In this document: positions 29,636 to 41,279 of the stretch, in pieces | How positions within the stretch are numbered: position 1 is the stretch's first letter | Layout of the letters: each line of letters opens with the position of its first letter | From: Limnephilus marmoratus | Lineage: Eukaryota > Arthropoda > Insecta > Trichoptera > Limnephilidae | Direction: 5' to 3' | Assembly: GCA_917880885.1 (NCBI GenBank) | Contig: OU862913.1 | Span: 28,777,286-28,841,285, forward strand | Length of the DNA: 64,000 nucleotides | The notes under the pieces: model-generated | Told to the model about the DNA's origin: nothing | Database searches by the model: none | What the model saw: only the letters and a program-made list of their open reading frames with translations | Program-made: the position numbers and the translations under genes

Positions 29636-30462
29636 AATCCTTAAATGTGTCATTTAACTATACATAAATCAATAACTATGATTTTAATGTATCTAAGATA
29701 TCTCGTGTTTCTATTATACCCACAAGGAATAAATCCTTAAAAGTGTGATACAATTATACATAAATCAATTACTTTCATTTAATGTATCTAAGACATCTTG
29801 TGAATCTATTATACCCACTAGGAATAAATCTTTAAATATATCATTTAACTATAAATCAATAACTATCATTTAATGTATCTAAGACATCTTGTGTTTCAAT
29901 TATACCCTCTAGGAATAAATCCTTAAATGTGTGATTCAATTATACATAAATTAATTACTTTCATTTAATGTATGTAAGACATTTTGTGTTTCTATTATAA
30001 CCACTAGGAATAAATCCTTTAATGTGTCATTTAACTATACATAAATCAATAACTATCATTTAATGTATCTAACACATCTTGTGTTTCTATTATACCCACA
30101 AGGAATAAATCCTTAAAAGTGTGATACAATTATACATAAGTCTATTACTTTCATTTAATGTATCTAAGACATCTTGTGTATCTATTATACCCACTAGGAA
30201 TAAATCTTTAAATGTATCATTTAACTATAAATCAATAACTATCATTTATTGTATCTAAGACATCTGTTTCTATTATACCCACTAGGAATAAATCCGTAAA
30301 TGTGTCATTTAATTATAAATCAATAACTATCTTTTAATGTATCTAAGACATCTTGTGTTTCAATTATACCCACTAGGAATAAATCCTTAAATGTGTGATT
30401 CAATTATACATAAATCAATTACTTTCATTTAATGTATGTAAGACATTTTGTGCTTCTATTAT
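29636..30462. repeat. Satellite array, segment 2 (about nine units, two alternating forms)
   Basis: Two unit types tend to alternate: one with tgtcatttaactataaatcaataactatcattt and one with gtgattcaattatacataaatcaattactttcattt (written here joined from two halves). That suggests a dimeric higher-order unit of about 180 bp. The segment stops at ttctattat, where a LINE is inserted with the target duplication attat. Confidence 0.87.
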
Positions 30463-30901
30463 GGAGGAGAAATACTACAAGACGTCGTATTTAACATTTG
30501 CCAAAAAACTAAATCCAACATCCAAATCAAAGACATAGACGCTATTCATCGTGCAGCAAAATAAATAATATTCATTCGAGAGAAATTATAATCAAACTAA
30601 AATCGAACATAGCCAAAGAACAGCTGTTAGCGGATGTAAAATCATACAATAAGAACAACCCGAATTTGGAAGACAAATTGAATACCTCGAACATTGGAAT
30701 TGCGGGACCGAGTACCAGGATCTACATCTCCGAACAGCTGACATTTCGAGGCAAGCAACTATGGAAGGCTAGACAAAGACAAGAAGCGAAAACGAAAGGT
30801 TATCGATTCATTTGGACGAAGGCGGGTCAGGTGTACGTTAGACGAGATACGGGGTCTAATGCAATCTGCATATCCGATGAACGCAAACTCGCACCAATGT
30901 G
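30463..30901 (+). pseudogene. LINE 2 ORF1, C-terminal part, with stop
   Basis: It starts inside ORF1 (GEILQDVVFNIC, DIDAIHRAAK then a stop at about 30572), followed by a frame from 30666 with STRIYISEQLTFRGKQLWKA and KGYRFIWTKAGQVYVRRD. The same layout (a nucleic-acid chaperone core, then a basic C-terminal half ending in a W-x-K...V.VRR segment) is seen in ORF1 of the minus-strand LINE at 36516-37288. It is truncated at the 5' end by incomplete reverse transcription. Confidence 0.65.
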
Positions 30902-33476
30902 ATTCAACTGAAAGAATCAAACTACCGAGGTATGTACCGGCTCACGCGTCTCCAAGTATATGCAATAAATCGTTAACTCGGCGAGATAGCGAATTCACCA
31001 ATCTTCTTTATACTATTAACCAACTTTTAAATCGATTAGCGATAATTAAATATTTTACTTCACAAATGAGGTACGAGCACACCCAGTTTCGCTCATTTAC
31101 ACTTATTATTTTGTTACCTTATATATATAATAATTTGTTATCACTACTTTCAGTTACTTTGAACATTCTGCATTATATTATAAAATTACGGTCACAATTT
31201 ATTTCCATACATTTATTTCTATATATGCAATTACATTGGGAATATTTTATAAATGTAACAATATATAAGTGGAACACTGTTCGCTATTTCACATACAAAT
31301 AACTTTTAATTATGTTTGATTTAACTTGTGATATTGGTAACCATTCAGGTATTTTCTGTAACATGAATATTATTGATGATCTGAATAAAATAAAAAACTA
31401 TAAGTGGGGCTCATACAGTCTAAAAATTATACATCAGTACATAAGAAGCATATCCAAACTTGACGATTTCCTAATTTTTCTAGATCAATTTAATTACGCA
31501 TTCGATGTCATAATTTTATCAGAATGCTGGATAAATAAAGAGTACACCTCAAAAGTAATTCACAATTATTCAGAACATCACACAAACATATATTTAAATA
31601 AATCCAGTGGAATTGTAATTTACATCAGAGACGGTATACAAACACAAGTCGACGAAATTTTACTACCTCAAGCAAACTGCATCAAAATTGTATTGAACAA
31701 TAGTTTATGTATTTTCGCAATCTATAGATCACCCTCTTTCCAAAATATTGACACTTTTTTTAATTCTCTACAATCAGTCATCAACAGTTCAAAACAATTA
31801 GAGCGGCAAATAATTGTAGGCGATTTAAATATTAATACAATTCCGGAGTACCACCGTCAATCCGAAGACTATCTATGTCTGCTTACGGAAAATGGGTTCA
31901 CGCAGACAATTCACAGCCCTACTCGAGAACAGGGTACGAGTAAATCTTGTCTAGACCATATTAACGTAAAAAAAATAAACATATCGTCTCATTTGTTATC
32001 CACACCACAATTTCTGACCACTACACTACAGCCATCTGCTTTAAAAATAAGCCTCCCACCGCAGACAAAATTAAATACATACCTCGAATAAACTACTTCA
32101 ATCTTCTTGAGGACTTAAATTCAGAAAAAATGGGAAAACGTTCTAGACCAAAGGGATACTGACTCAGCAATGTTGGAATTCATCAACAAGTTAAATGATT
32201 ATATATCCCAACATACTAGTAACAAACTCATACCTAATAAACAATTAAAACTAACGCCACGGATCACCCCTGGCCTTGTTAAATCAATCCATAGAAGGAA
32301 CCAACTCCACAAAAAGGCGAAAAGGAGCCCTGAGAATAATATATTACAAACTCAATATAAAAAGTATAGAAACTTGTGTAAAAATTTAATCATCTCAATT
32401 AAAGAAAACTATTTTAAAAACATTATTTACGAAAATAACTATACACCAAAAAGGCTATGGGAAGCATTTCGCAATATAACAAAAACCAAAATCAATAAAT
32501 CATCGGAAATTAAATCACTGCACATTGATAACACTATCACGACAGATTTAAAAAAGATTGTAAATTTTGCAAATAACCATTTCACGTCAGTAGGAACTAC
32601 TCTAGCTAAAAAAATTCTAGATAAAAATAACACAACTGAAGCTGATCTCGCTAAAAAAACTGGCTGTAATCTCGAGCATAAAATAGATAACATTCGAACT
32701 ACGTCACACGAAGTGAGGAAAACAATTGACGAACTTAAGTCATCCAATGCGTGTGGCCCAGATAAGATCTCTACAAATCTGTTAAAAATTATAAAATCCG
32801 CCATAGCATCACCCATAACGTTCATTTGTAATCTAAGTTTTAACTCCGGAAAATTCCCCAATCATTTAAAACAATCAATTGTTATTCTACATCACAAAAA
32901 TGGGGATAAATCACAGATCAATAACTACCGACCGATTTCTTTGATCAACTCTGTATCTAAAATTATTGAGAAAATTGTTAAGAATCGGCTCAGCCTCCTA
33001 GAAAACAATAACATCCTTTCCAATTGTCAATACGGTTTCCGTCCAGGTATAGGCACTGAAAATGCCATTGCTAAATTGACAAAAATTATCTCTAATAACA
33101 TAGATAGAGGTACAAAATGCTTTGCGCTGTTCCTGGATCTAGCCAAAGCATTCGACACTATCTCTCACAAAATTCTGTTGAACAAACTACAGCGCATTTG
33201 TATACAAGGTCACACGGGCGTAGCCAGGTTTTAGTTTCGGGGAGGGTTCAAGAAAATAAAAATAAAAACTCGTGTCGGGGGGGGGGGGGGGTATTGTCGA
33301 ACTTTGTTTTTGTGTTGAACTTATTTTTTTTTAATAAAATGAAAGTAACAAATGTATATAGAAAATAAAACTTTTCAAAACAATTTTTTTTTTTTTTTTT
33401 TTTTATTATAGCGACTATATAAAAAATTTTACATACAAAATATAATGGTAAAATTAAGAATAAAATATTGTATTTC

Positions 33477-33518
33477 TTAGTCCTCCTCACTAGGGGGTCC
33501 TGTGCCGAGGCGGACTAA
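33477..33518 (-). other. LINE 3 3' UTR stem-loop
   Basis: Plus-strand ttagtcc (33477-33483) pairs with ggactaa (33512-33518). After one mismatch, cctc (33485-33488) pairs with gagg (33507-33510), leaving an 18-nt loop. In sense orientation the loop starts ggcacaggaccccct, close to the loop of the LINE tail at 14.2 kb, while the stem is different. It lies about 75 nt before the A-tail. Confidence 0.7.
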
Positions 33519-33546
33519 AGTTATTTAAATATAGTTCATTTGTCTT

Positions 33547-36473
33547 CTATGTCGTTTTTAGCGTCTTCGCTAGGGTTTTCTCATTGACCTCTTTAAGCCA
33601 TATTTTTATTCTTGATTTGTATTCAATTGGATTTTTTATTAGTTTTATGTCTTGGGGAAGTATGTTATGAAGTTTTGTTGCAAAGTATGTATAGTTTCTT
33701 TGTCCAAATGTGGTTTTGTAACTTGGAATATTTTTTATATCATTTTTATTCGATCTAGTGTTATGCATACACGGTCTAGTAGAGGATTCATTATTTTTGA
33801 AGAGCTTCAATAATATATTTTTGGCATATATTTGCTGTACATTTGGTACGTCAAAGTTATTGAAAATTTCAATTGAAGGCGTTCTAATTGGTACTTTCAA
33901 TATGGTCTTTATGATTCCTTTTTGAATCGTATTCAGGTTTTGTAGGTACGTTTGTGTAGCAGATCCCCATCCTATGATTCCATATTCAATTCGAGAATGA
34001 CATAACGCGTAGTAGACCTTTTTCATATCCTTTTTATTTAACACATTTCTTAAATTTTTAAAAAAATATATAAGGCTAGTGAGTTTTTCCGTAATACCTT
34101 TGATGTGTAGGTCCCATCTAAGATTTTCGTCAATTATTACTCCGAGATATTTAATGTTTTGTGTTTTTTCGATAACAGGGCAGTAACATTGTGTATTATT
34201 TCCATGGCATTCATGTAATTTTAGTTCTAGTGATTTTATTGGTTGGCCCCTTGAGTTCATTGAAAATGTTATATATTTTGTTTTGCTTATATTAAGGGTA
34301 AGCGAGTTGATTTTAAGCCAATTTTGAAGTGCACTAAGCCCCTTTTCAGCCTCCTTAAATGTATCCGTCCAATTTTCTTCTTGAAATAATAAAACAGTAT
34401 CATCAGCAAAACTGATTATGTTTCCTTTAATGGTAAGGTTAGTTAAGTCGTTGATGTAGATAATGAACAGAATCGGTCCCAGTACACTCCCTTGAGGGAC
34501 GCCATAGTTTAAAGATAGAAGTTTGCTCTTTTGTTTGCCAATTTGTACTTGTTGTTCTCGCCCTGTTATATATGACTCCAATAAGTTCATTGTTGATTCG
34601 GCCATTCCAATTTTTTTTAGTTTAGTTAGTAATATTTTATGGTCTATTGTGTCAAAAGCTTTTTGTAGATCTATGAATAAAGCTAAACATTTTTTCCCAT
34701 CATCTATGTTTTTTATGGCCATGCTTGTTAAATTTTCTATGGCATCATTGGTGCTCAGATTTTCTCTAAAACCATATTGGGATGGTGATAATAATTTGTT
34801 TTGTTCAAGAAATTGAACAATTTGCTTCTTCATTACAGTTTCCAAGATTTTTGAAAAGGAGCTTAAGAGACTTATGGGTCGGTAATTATATACATCCTTT
34901 TTGTTACCACTTTTATGTATGGGTACAACTGTAGCTTTTTTAAGACATGAAGGGAACACATTTGTAGATATAGACAGATTGACCAAGTATGTCAATGGGA
35001 AGGTCAGTTCTTTTTGTAGTTGTTTTATTGTTTTATTTGAGATTACATCATTTCCCGATGATTTATTAATATTAAGGGATGCAATTGCGTTACTGATTTC
35101 AGTATTGGTTACTTCAGTTAACTTTAATTTTTCTATCTGGTTCATATTTTCCTTTTCTTCTGGTAGAATGCTAGTTTTTGGTTGTCTGATTTTCTTTGCT
35201 AATTGTGACCCTATATTAGTAAAAATTCATTAACATATTCGAGAATTTTGTCCGGATGCTTTGCGAAAGAGATTTGGGTATTTTCAATTGTTAATTCCTC
35301 CATGTTCTTGTACTGGGATGATTTTGCATTTGTAATTTCATTAATGATCTTCCATAATTTGCGCGGGTCATTGTTACATTCGTCTATTTTCTTCTTATAA
35401 TAATTTTCTTTGACATTTCGTATAACATTTTTGCAAATATTTCTGTACCTTTTATAGTATCGTTGTATAAAAATATCACAATGATTCAATTTAACTTTTC
35501 TATGTAATTCATCTCTTTTTCTAATGCAATTTATAACGCTTTGAGTTATCCATGGTTTAAGATGTTGGTTTTTATGCGAAATCTTTTTTTCTATCGATTT
35601 GGTATTTGACATGATGGTGAATGTTATATATTCAATGAATTTACTCCAGGCATTATTTGCATCAAGGTTCTCCAGTAGGCTTATCCAGTTTGTATTGAGT
35701 AACTGTTGTTTTACATCATTCCATTTGGTTTCTTTCTTTTGCACGGTAATTGGGTACGGCTGCGATCTTTGTATTTTCTTTTTTGTAATAGATAAAATTG
35801 TTGTATAGTGGTCGGTTATAGTAGAGGGGAATATGATAGATTTGGTTGATTTAATAGTCTTACTGAACATGTGATCGATGCAAGATTTGCTGTCATTGGT
35901 TACACGCGTAGGTTTATTTATCATACTTTTGAGTCCATGGGAGGCCAGTGTTTGTAGATAATCAGTTCTATTGGGATGACCGTTTTCCAATATGTCAATA
36001 TTTATATCTCCGATAAGGAAGACATTTTTTGTGTTTTTTAGAAGATTGAGTTCATTAGAAAGCGTTTCAAGAAACTGATTAATATTAGTTATAGCTGGTG
36101 ATCGGTACAGAGCTAATATCGTGGTTTCATCACCCACTTTGATTTTCAAACAGTTTGCATTTGGGAATTTTATTTCTTCGACTTCAGTTTTAATGTCATC
36201 TTTAATGTACGCTATCACACCATCATTTTTTGTGTAATTCAATTTGGTTGCATATGAGGTGTAATTATTAATATGCAAGGGTGAATATTTATCCTTTATC
36301 CAGCATTCAGTGAGGATAATTATATCTAGATTTATTTTTAGATTCTTAATTAGTATTTGAAGTTCATCAAAATTTTTGTTGATACTTCGTATATTTTTAT
36401 TTAATATGTTATAATTGTTTTTAAGAGTTGACAATTCATCCGGATTGTTTGTAGTTATTGTTTCATTATCCAT
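33547..36473 (-). pseudogene. LINE 3 ORF2: endonuclease and reverse transcriptase, one frameshift
   Basis: The endonuclease is in 36473-35211 (NIRSINKNFDEL, ILTECWI, LIGDINIDI, CIDHMF, ITDHY) and the RT in 35145-33547 (532 codons: motif A LFIDLQKAFDTI with D159, GVPQGSVLGPILF, FADD at 246-249, then thumb and LPQDIK near the end). The two frames are joined by a missing T in the run ttttt at about 35225: one more T would carry the frame on, and the first frame otherwise ends two codons later. All catalytic boxes are intact. ORF1 stops about 40 bp upstream. It belongs to the same LINE group as the copies at 31.3 and 60-62.5 kb. Confidence 0.88.
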
Positions 36474-36515
36474 GTTCTCAGTAATTTAGTTTGGCTTATT
36501 CAAGTAAGTGATATT

Positions 36516-37288
36516 TTATATTAATTTATCGAGGTCGTCCAGATGATTTATGTACAAAATTTTTTGATCATGACCTTTACGAACCATTATTTTCAAATTT
36601 TTTATCCAAACAAATTCATAATCTTTATTTTTTGCTATTTGTTTTGTTTTCCATAGCAACTCTTTTTTGTAGGGACTAATTACTTCTCCAATGTAAATTT
36701 TTTCATTTGTCAGATCCTTTAGTATATCATGGTCTAGTTCTCTTTTTTTTGATAGAAGGATATCTTTTTGTTTAATATCCGTAAATGTTACGAGAATTTT
36801 TGGCGGAGCATTAAGTCTTCTGTCTATAGTTCTGGTAACATTGCTTATATCAGCGTGTTTAATTTGCATTCCAGCTGCAGATGCGACTATTTTAATAATT
36901 TCCACCAGCTGTTCACCATTTTTTTGTGGAATTCCTGCAATTTCTAGATTGTTGAGATTAGATTTAAATTCAATTTCATCTAGTCTTTGTTCCATTTTTT
37001 TAATTGTAGCATTTTTTTCCATTTGCTCTTTTTGATATTTTCAAGTTCATTTTGAATTGATTTATTTTGGTTGTTATTCAAATCCAATTTTTTTATAATT
37101 TCGTCGTATTGAGCACTAATGTACTCGATACTTTTTATAGATTCCGTATTCTGACATTCAATTTTTTGAATTATATCCTTTTTTAAAGAATCAAACTTTT
37201 TGTCGATATAATCAAAAATTTTATCCATCGTTTGTTTGTCCTCTTTATCAAGGTTTGATTTATTGCTACGTGTTTGGGTATTAGACAT
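36516..37288 (-). pseudogene. LINE 3 ORF1 (coiled coil + RNA-binding core), one frameshift
   Basis: The N-terminal frame (37288-36980) is charged and coiled-coil-like (NTESIKSIEYI, YDEIIKKLDL). The second frame (37022-36516) starts with further heptads (KMEQRLDEIE) and continues into LEIAGIPQ...ILVTF, then GEVISPYKKELLWKTKQIAK and FVWIKNLKIMVRKG, the pattern of an L1/CR1-type ORF1 with an RRM-like core and C-terminal domain. The break falls in an A-run near 37015 (aaatggaaaaaaatgc), so a single-base slip explains it. The product would coat LINE RNA. Confidence 0.75.
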
Positions 37289-39240
37289 TTTGTTCGCAGT
37301 TTACAAAAAAGTCGGTTCAAAAATGCCCCCACTCTAATTAGAATTTAAAAATTGTCTCTTGTTGTAGTAACAGCTAGAACAATATTTCATTAAATTTTTG
37401 TCTATGGCTTCAAATGTCACTTGTCATGCTAAATAAGATTTTGTTTTTAATTTCACTATTAGAATAGGTCTGTTTCCACTATGATTATTTAATAATTGGA
37501 ACACGATCCACTTTTATAATGGGATACAATTAGTTTTTGTTTGAAAAGCACAATGTAGATAACGATTTTTAAAACTTTTTGTAGGACGAAATATTAGCTT
37601 GCTTAAATGAGAACTCCATAGAAGTTGTTGAATACATAATAAACGTTAGTTGTACATGTTATTAAACACTTTTTGCTAAGTGAAATAATAATTTCAAATT
37701 ACGTATACACGTACCACTGCTTAGAAACGGAATACCAAATAAAAATCACTTTGCAAAATAAAAATCAACCGCAATCACCGAAAAATGGAACTTGCAATTT
37801 TTTTTTCTTTCAGAGGTCCCCATTTATAAAATCATTTTGAGATTTTAGTGTTATAAATAACATTCTCTTAACTCTCCTTATTTTAATATTATTGGTGTTG
37901 ATATCTTAACTTTTCGGGGGGGGGGGGGTTTGAACCCCCACCCCCCCCCCCCCCCCTGGCTACGCCCATGCAAGGTCAGCTCTTCAAGCTGTTGTGTAGC
38001 TATTTAGATAATAGGAGCCAAAGAGTGCTTATCAACGACACTATAAGCGATTCAGCTAATATTAAATTCGGTGTACCCCAAGGAAGCACTTTAGGACCTC
38101 TTTTATTCAATATATATATAAATGATCTATGTAACAGTTCCTTTGCCGATCACATTATCACCTTTGCCGATGACACAGTTCTATTATTTGAAGACAAAAG
38201 CTGGAATGTTGTTCACAGTAAAGCGGAAGTAGGTTTAAACAAGGTTAAACAATGGTTAGACAACAATCTCCTCACTCTTAACTTAGATAAAACCAAATTC
38301 ATCCGTTTCAGCGAAACTCAAGCAGGAAAACCAAAAGAAATACACAACATCCTTATACACCATGACCAAACCAATTGTAAATGCTTAAACTTAGAATGTG
38401 TCGATAGTATAAAATATCTGGGAATCATAATAGATAAATCTCTGAGATGGGACGAACATATTGTTTCAACTTCCACAAAGATCAGAAAACTTACTCATCT
38501 ATTCATGTCTGTTAGAAACATTCTTTGCGTAAAAGATATGAAACAAATGTACCATGCCTTGTGTAACTCGTTGCTAGAATATGTATCCTTGGGATGGGGA
38601 GGCTGTTCCAAAACAATAATGGATCCCTTAGCAAAAGCACAAAAATCACTTCTAAGGGTCATCCTCAAGAAACCCTTCAGGTATCCTAGTGATCTATTAT
38701 TTGAAGAGATACGAGTTCTTGATGTACGGTAACTATACATAAGAAAAATTATTTTACATACACAAAACCACCGACACCACTATTCATCCATTGATCATCT
38801 CCACAACACCCGCCATGCAGGGAAGAATCCAGCAGTTCCACCAACTACAAACACATCACATGCCCAAAGACAATACTCCTACTTAGGGCCCAAATTGTTC
38901 AACATCATACCTGATGCATGGAAACTGAAAAGTGCAAACACTTTACGGAAATGGGTTAGCAATTGGCTTCTGGACATGGGGAGAGTCGAGAGCGAACATA
39001 TGTTAACACAATCTCACATACCTAATATGTACTAAAAAGTTTATGTTATTGCATAAAAAAAATATATCCTTTTGCTCTGTTTTTTGATCCGTGTAAAATA
39101 ATGACGGTTTTTTGATTCTTGAAAAATAACGACTAGACATATTAAAAATAAGTTTTGAAATTTAATATATTGGAAATTTATGTTCATATATTCTGGTTTA
39201 TAAATGGGTAATTTCTATTACTTAGGAAATTCTAAAAAAT

Positions 39241-39801
39241 TACTAGCTGATCCGGCGAACTTCGTACCGCCTCAGAATCAAAAACTGTTGTCAACTTATT
39301 AGCTGAATTGATCTAAATTGTTTCTCCCTGCGTATCCTTTCCCCTCTCGCGATTCCCTCTCCCTCTCCCCACTCCACTTCTCCCCTTCCCCCGTCCCGCT
39401 AATCCCCCTTCCTGAGTTCCTTTCCCCCCTCCCCCCTCCACCCTCCCCCCTCCCCCCACCCCTCCCCCCCCTTCCGCCCTACCCCCTCCCCCCTCCCACC
39501 TCCCCCCTCCCCCCTCCCTCCTCCCCCCTCCCCCCCTCCCCCGGTTCACAGTTCAATATTATACCCCTTACAATATTGCTGCAGTTCTTTCAAAATAGGA
39601 AAATTCGTTCCATACAAAATGTATGGGGAAAATAATTTTCTTCGGAGTGGAACACCCTTTACTTTTAGGGGTATGAAAAATAGATGTTGGTCGATTCTCA
39701 GACCTACCGGATAAGCACACAAAATTTCATCAAAATTGGTCCAGCCGTTTCGGAGGAGTATGGTAACAAACACCGTGACACGAGAATTTTATATATTAGA
39801 T
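39241..39801 (+). mobile_element. Family A element with a long C-rich tract
   Basis: It starts actagctgatccggcgaac, then ttcgtaccgcctcagaatc, and ends gccgtttcggaggagtatgg...ttttatatatta. Between them, 39340-39543 is an almost pure pyrimidine strand of ccccctcc units. The 3' part (cagttcaatattatacccc, caaaatttcatcaaaattgg) matches the 15.9-16.1 kb copy in part. It is inserted in LINE 2's 3' region. The proline-rich frame at 39318-39635 is an artefact. Confidence 0.7.
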
Positions 39802-40387
39802 AGTACATTGATTAAAAATTAAATAGTCATAAATGCATTTCGAATTCTTATGTCATATGTTGGTGTATAAAAGTGTAAATTCTAAATATGCAATTGCAAA
39901 TGTTCCCCAAAATAACCTGGAAAACTATTAATGTAATTAAATGTAAGGCCTTTGCAATTTCATTAAAAAAAAATTGTTAATTTTTTTTACCTAAAATATT
40001 TAATTCAAAATTGGATAATTCCGTACTCCTGCAACTGGCAGAGCGAGGTACAGGAGGTAGGTACCATCGATACATCGGTTTGACACTAAGCGAAACATAC
40101 TTAACGTCAATGTACTTAGGTGTTAAAGACAATATGGTTAATGTTGCAATTTTGCAAACCTATGACCACTTACTTTTAAATTTTCGTTGGTTGTATTTTT
40201 ATACTAAATTCTTGTTGCTTATATTTTTATTTCATTTATATACTTCTATTTCCATTCCTTTGTAATATTATGAACTAAATATACAATTTGGCTGTCCTGA
40301 AACAGGTATCCTTCCCAGTTGGACAGGCAAAGTTTCATTGTGTAATGTTTTGTAATATATATGCATGTAAAATAAATAAATAAATAA
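39802..40387 (+). other. LINE 3' UTR-like region with AAAT tail
   Basis: No coding. It ends in about five AAAT units directly before the satellite resumes, like the tail of the LINE ending at 28462. The open frame 40011-40265 has no recognisable features. Confidence 0.5.
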
Positions 40388-40538
40388 ATTATAACCACTA
40401 GGAATAAATCCTTTAATGTGTCATTTAACTATACATTAATTAATAACTATCATTTAATGTATCTAAGACATATTGTGTTTCAATTATACCCACTGGGAAT
40501 AAATCTTTAATGTGTCATTTATATATATATATATATAT
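40388..40538. repeat. Satellite array, segment 3
   Basis: One and a half units (attataaccactaggaataa..., then tatctaagacatattgtg) in register with segment 2. It ends in an AT dinucleotide run at 40521-40538, where the LTR element is inserted. Confidence 0.85.
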
Positions 40539-40818
40539 TGTGGTGAACGTATGTCTTACGGTATGAAAGAGACATGCGTGTATGAGTGAGACAGCATGAG
40601 GAACGTATAAAAGGGTGTGATTGCTGTCTACCGTGCTCTTTGCATTATCGCTTCGTAGGAAGCACGACCTGTAACATATCTCGGAATAAACTCACTAAGT
40701 CTACCTACGACTTATTATTGTCAAACGCCCTGTACTGAACTGAGATCACAATATAGAGGAATCTGGATCCACACACGGAGTCCAGAAAGTAATGTTGATA
40801 CCGGCCACGGTCATCACA
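40539..40818 (+). repeat. 5' LTR of the defective Mag-clade element
   Basis: Carries TATAAAAG at 40606-40613 and AATAAA at 40685-40690. It is followed by tt and the primer site TGGCGCAGTCGATATAGG at 40821. Confidence 0.88.
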
Positions 40819-40820
40819 TT

Positions 40821-40841
40821 TGGCGCAGTCGATATAGGAAC
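40821..40841 (+). other. Primer-binding site
   Basis: TGGCGCAGTCGATATAGGAAC follows the 5' LTR after two bases. A near repeat (ggaactagcagcagccaaaatcac, twice at about 40837 and 40878; written as one motif here in part) follows it in the leader. Confidence 0.7.
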
Positions 40842-41279
40842 TAGCAGCAGCCAAAATCACAGTTGGCAAAGCTGATAAAGGAACTAGCAGCAGCCAAAAT
40901 CACATTTGGCAAAGCCTATTTGGAAGAGAGAGTACGCAGCAAACATCCGTTGAAGCTACAGGGCCAGCTCAGGCCAGGAAGAGCAAGAGCAGCAGAAATT
41001 GGCATCCGAGGAACAGCAAGGCGCTGAATTGGTTTATTCAGTGCCGAGAACCAGGAGCATACACGTAAGGCGTGGATGGAGAAGTCCGGGTCTTCAGGAG
41101 AAGACCAGAGACCAGGTGCAGACCTCACGGAAGGCGTGCCGGGCATTTGAAGGACGACCAGGGTACAGGAGCCAAGAGACGGTCCGCGGAAGGGCGAGAT
41201 CGGAGCAGCAGCAAGTCAACAGAGTCGTGAGTTGAGTGTTGTTTGTAAATTTTCTGCTATTGATTGTATCTGTGTGAAG

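Larger units (their letters stand above)
33384..37310 (-). mobile_element. LINE 3, near full length, with A-tail
   Basis: On the minus strand it has ORF1 (37288-36516), ORF2 (36473-33547), a 3' UTR of about 140 bp with a stem-loop, and an A-tail seen as about 21 T at 33384-33405. I could not fix the exact 5' end or target duplication. It is the most complete LINE of its type here. The defects I see are one frameshift in each ORF. Confidence 0.85.
33213..37970. mobile_element. hAT element inside LINE 2, itself carrying LINE 3
   Basis: The left end cacgggcgtagccagg (33213-33228) and right end cctggctacgcccatg (37955-37970) are inverted copies with 15 of 16 matches. The perfect 8-bp duplication caaggtca flanks them (33205-33212, 37971-37978). 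Long G-runs (33278-33291) and C-runs (37935-37956) lie just inside both ends. Once LINE 3 is removed about 840 bp of non-coding sequence remains, so it is a non-autonomous hAT. Confidence 0.9.
31312..38732 (+). pseudogene. LINE 2 ORF2 (endonuclease + RT), split by a hAT element
   Basis: The endonuclease part is 31312-32091 (ILSECWI, IVGDLNINT, SCLDHIN), with a frameshift near 31990 losing the final SDH motif region. The RT follows at 32170-33212 (NNYRPISLINSVSK, QYGFRPG, LFLDLAKAFDTISHK) and, after the 4.76-kb insertion, at 37971-38732 (GVPQGSTLGPLLF, FADDTVLLF). Frames before and after the insertion join once the hAT and one copy of its 8-bp duplication are removed. C-terminal homology continues past the stop at 38732 to about 39030 in another frame. 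It is dead several times over. Confidence 0.85.
30463..40387 (+). mobile_element. LINE 2 composite inserted in the satellite (contains a hAT element and another LINE)
   Basis: The insertion is exact: attat lies on both sides (30458-30462 and 40388-40392) and the satellite resumes in register. It carries a 5'-truncated ORF1, an ORF2 split by a 4758-bp hAT insertion (33213-37970), a family A copy at 39241-39801 and a 3' end with AAAT units (40370-40387). Removing the insertions leaves about 4.6 kb. Whether 39802-40387 is the 3' UTR of this LINE or of a separate one is uncertain. Confidence 0.75.

Noticed and set aside
28795..30462. CRISPR-like array
   Set aside because: The units are continuous and about 91 bp with no unique spacers; this is a eukaryotic satellite.
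39313..39635. Glycine-rich and proline-rich proteins on either strand
   Set aside because: They are translations of the pyrimidine-rich tract inside a family A element.
40820..41235. Host exon upstream of gag (78-codon frame at 40999)
   Set aside because: It lies between the primer-binding site and gag of an LTR element, so it is leader sequence; no conserved motif.
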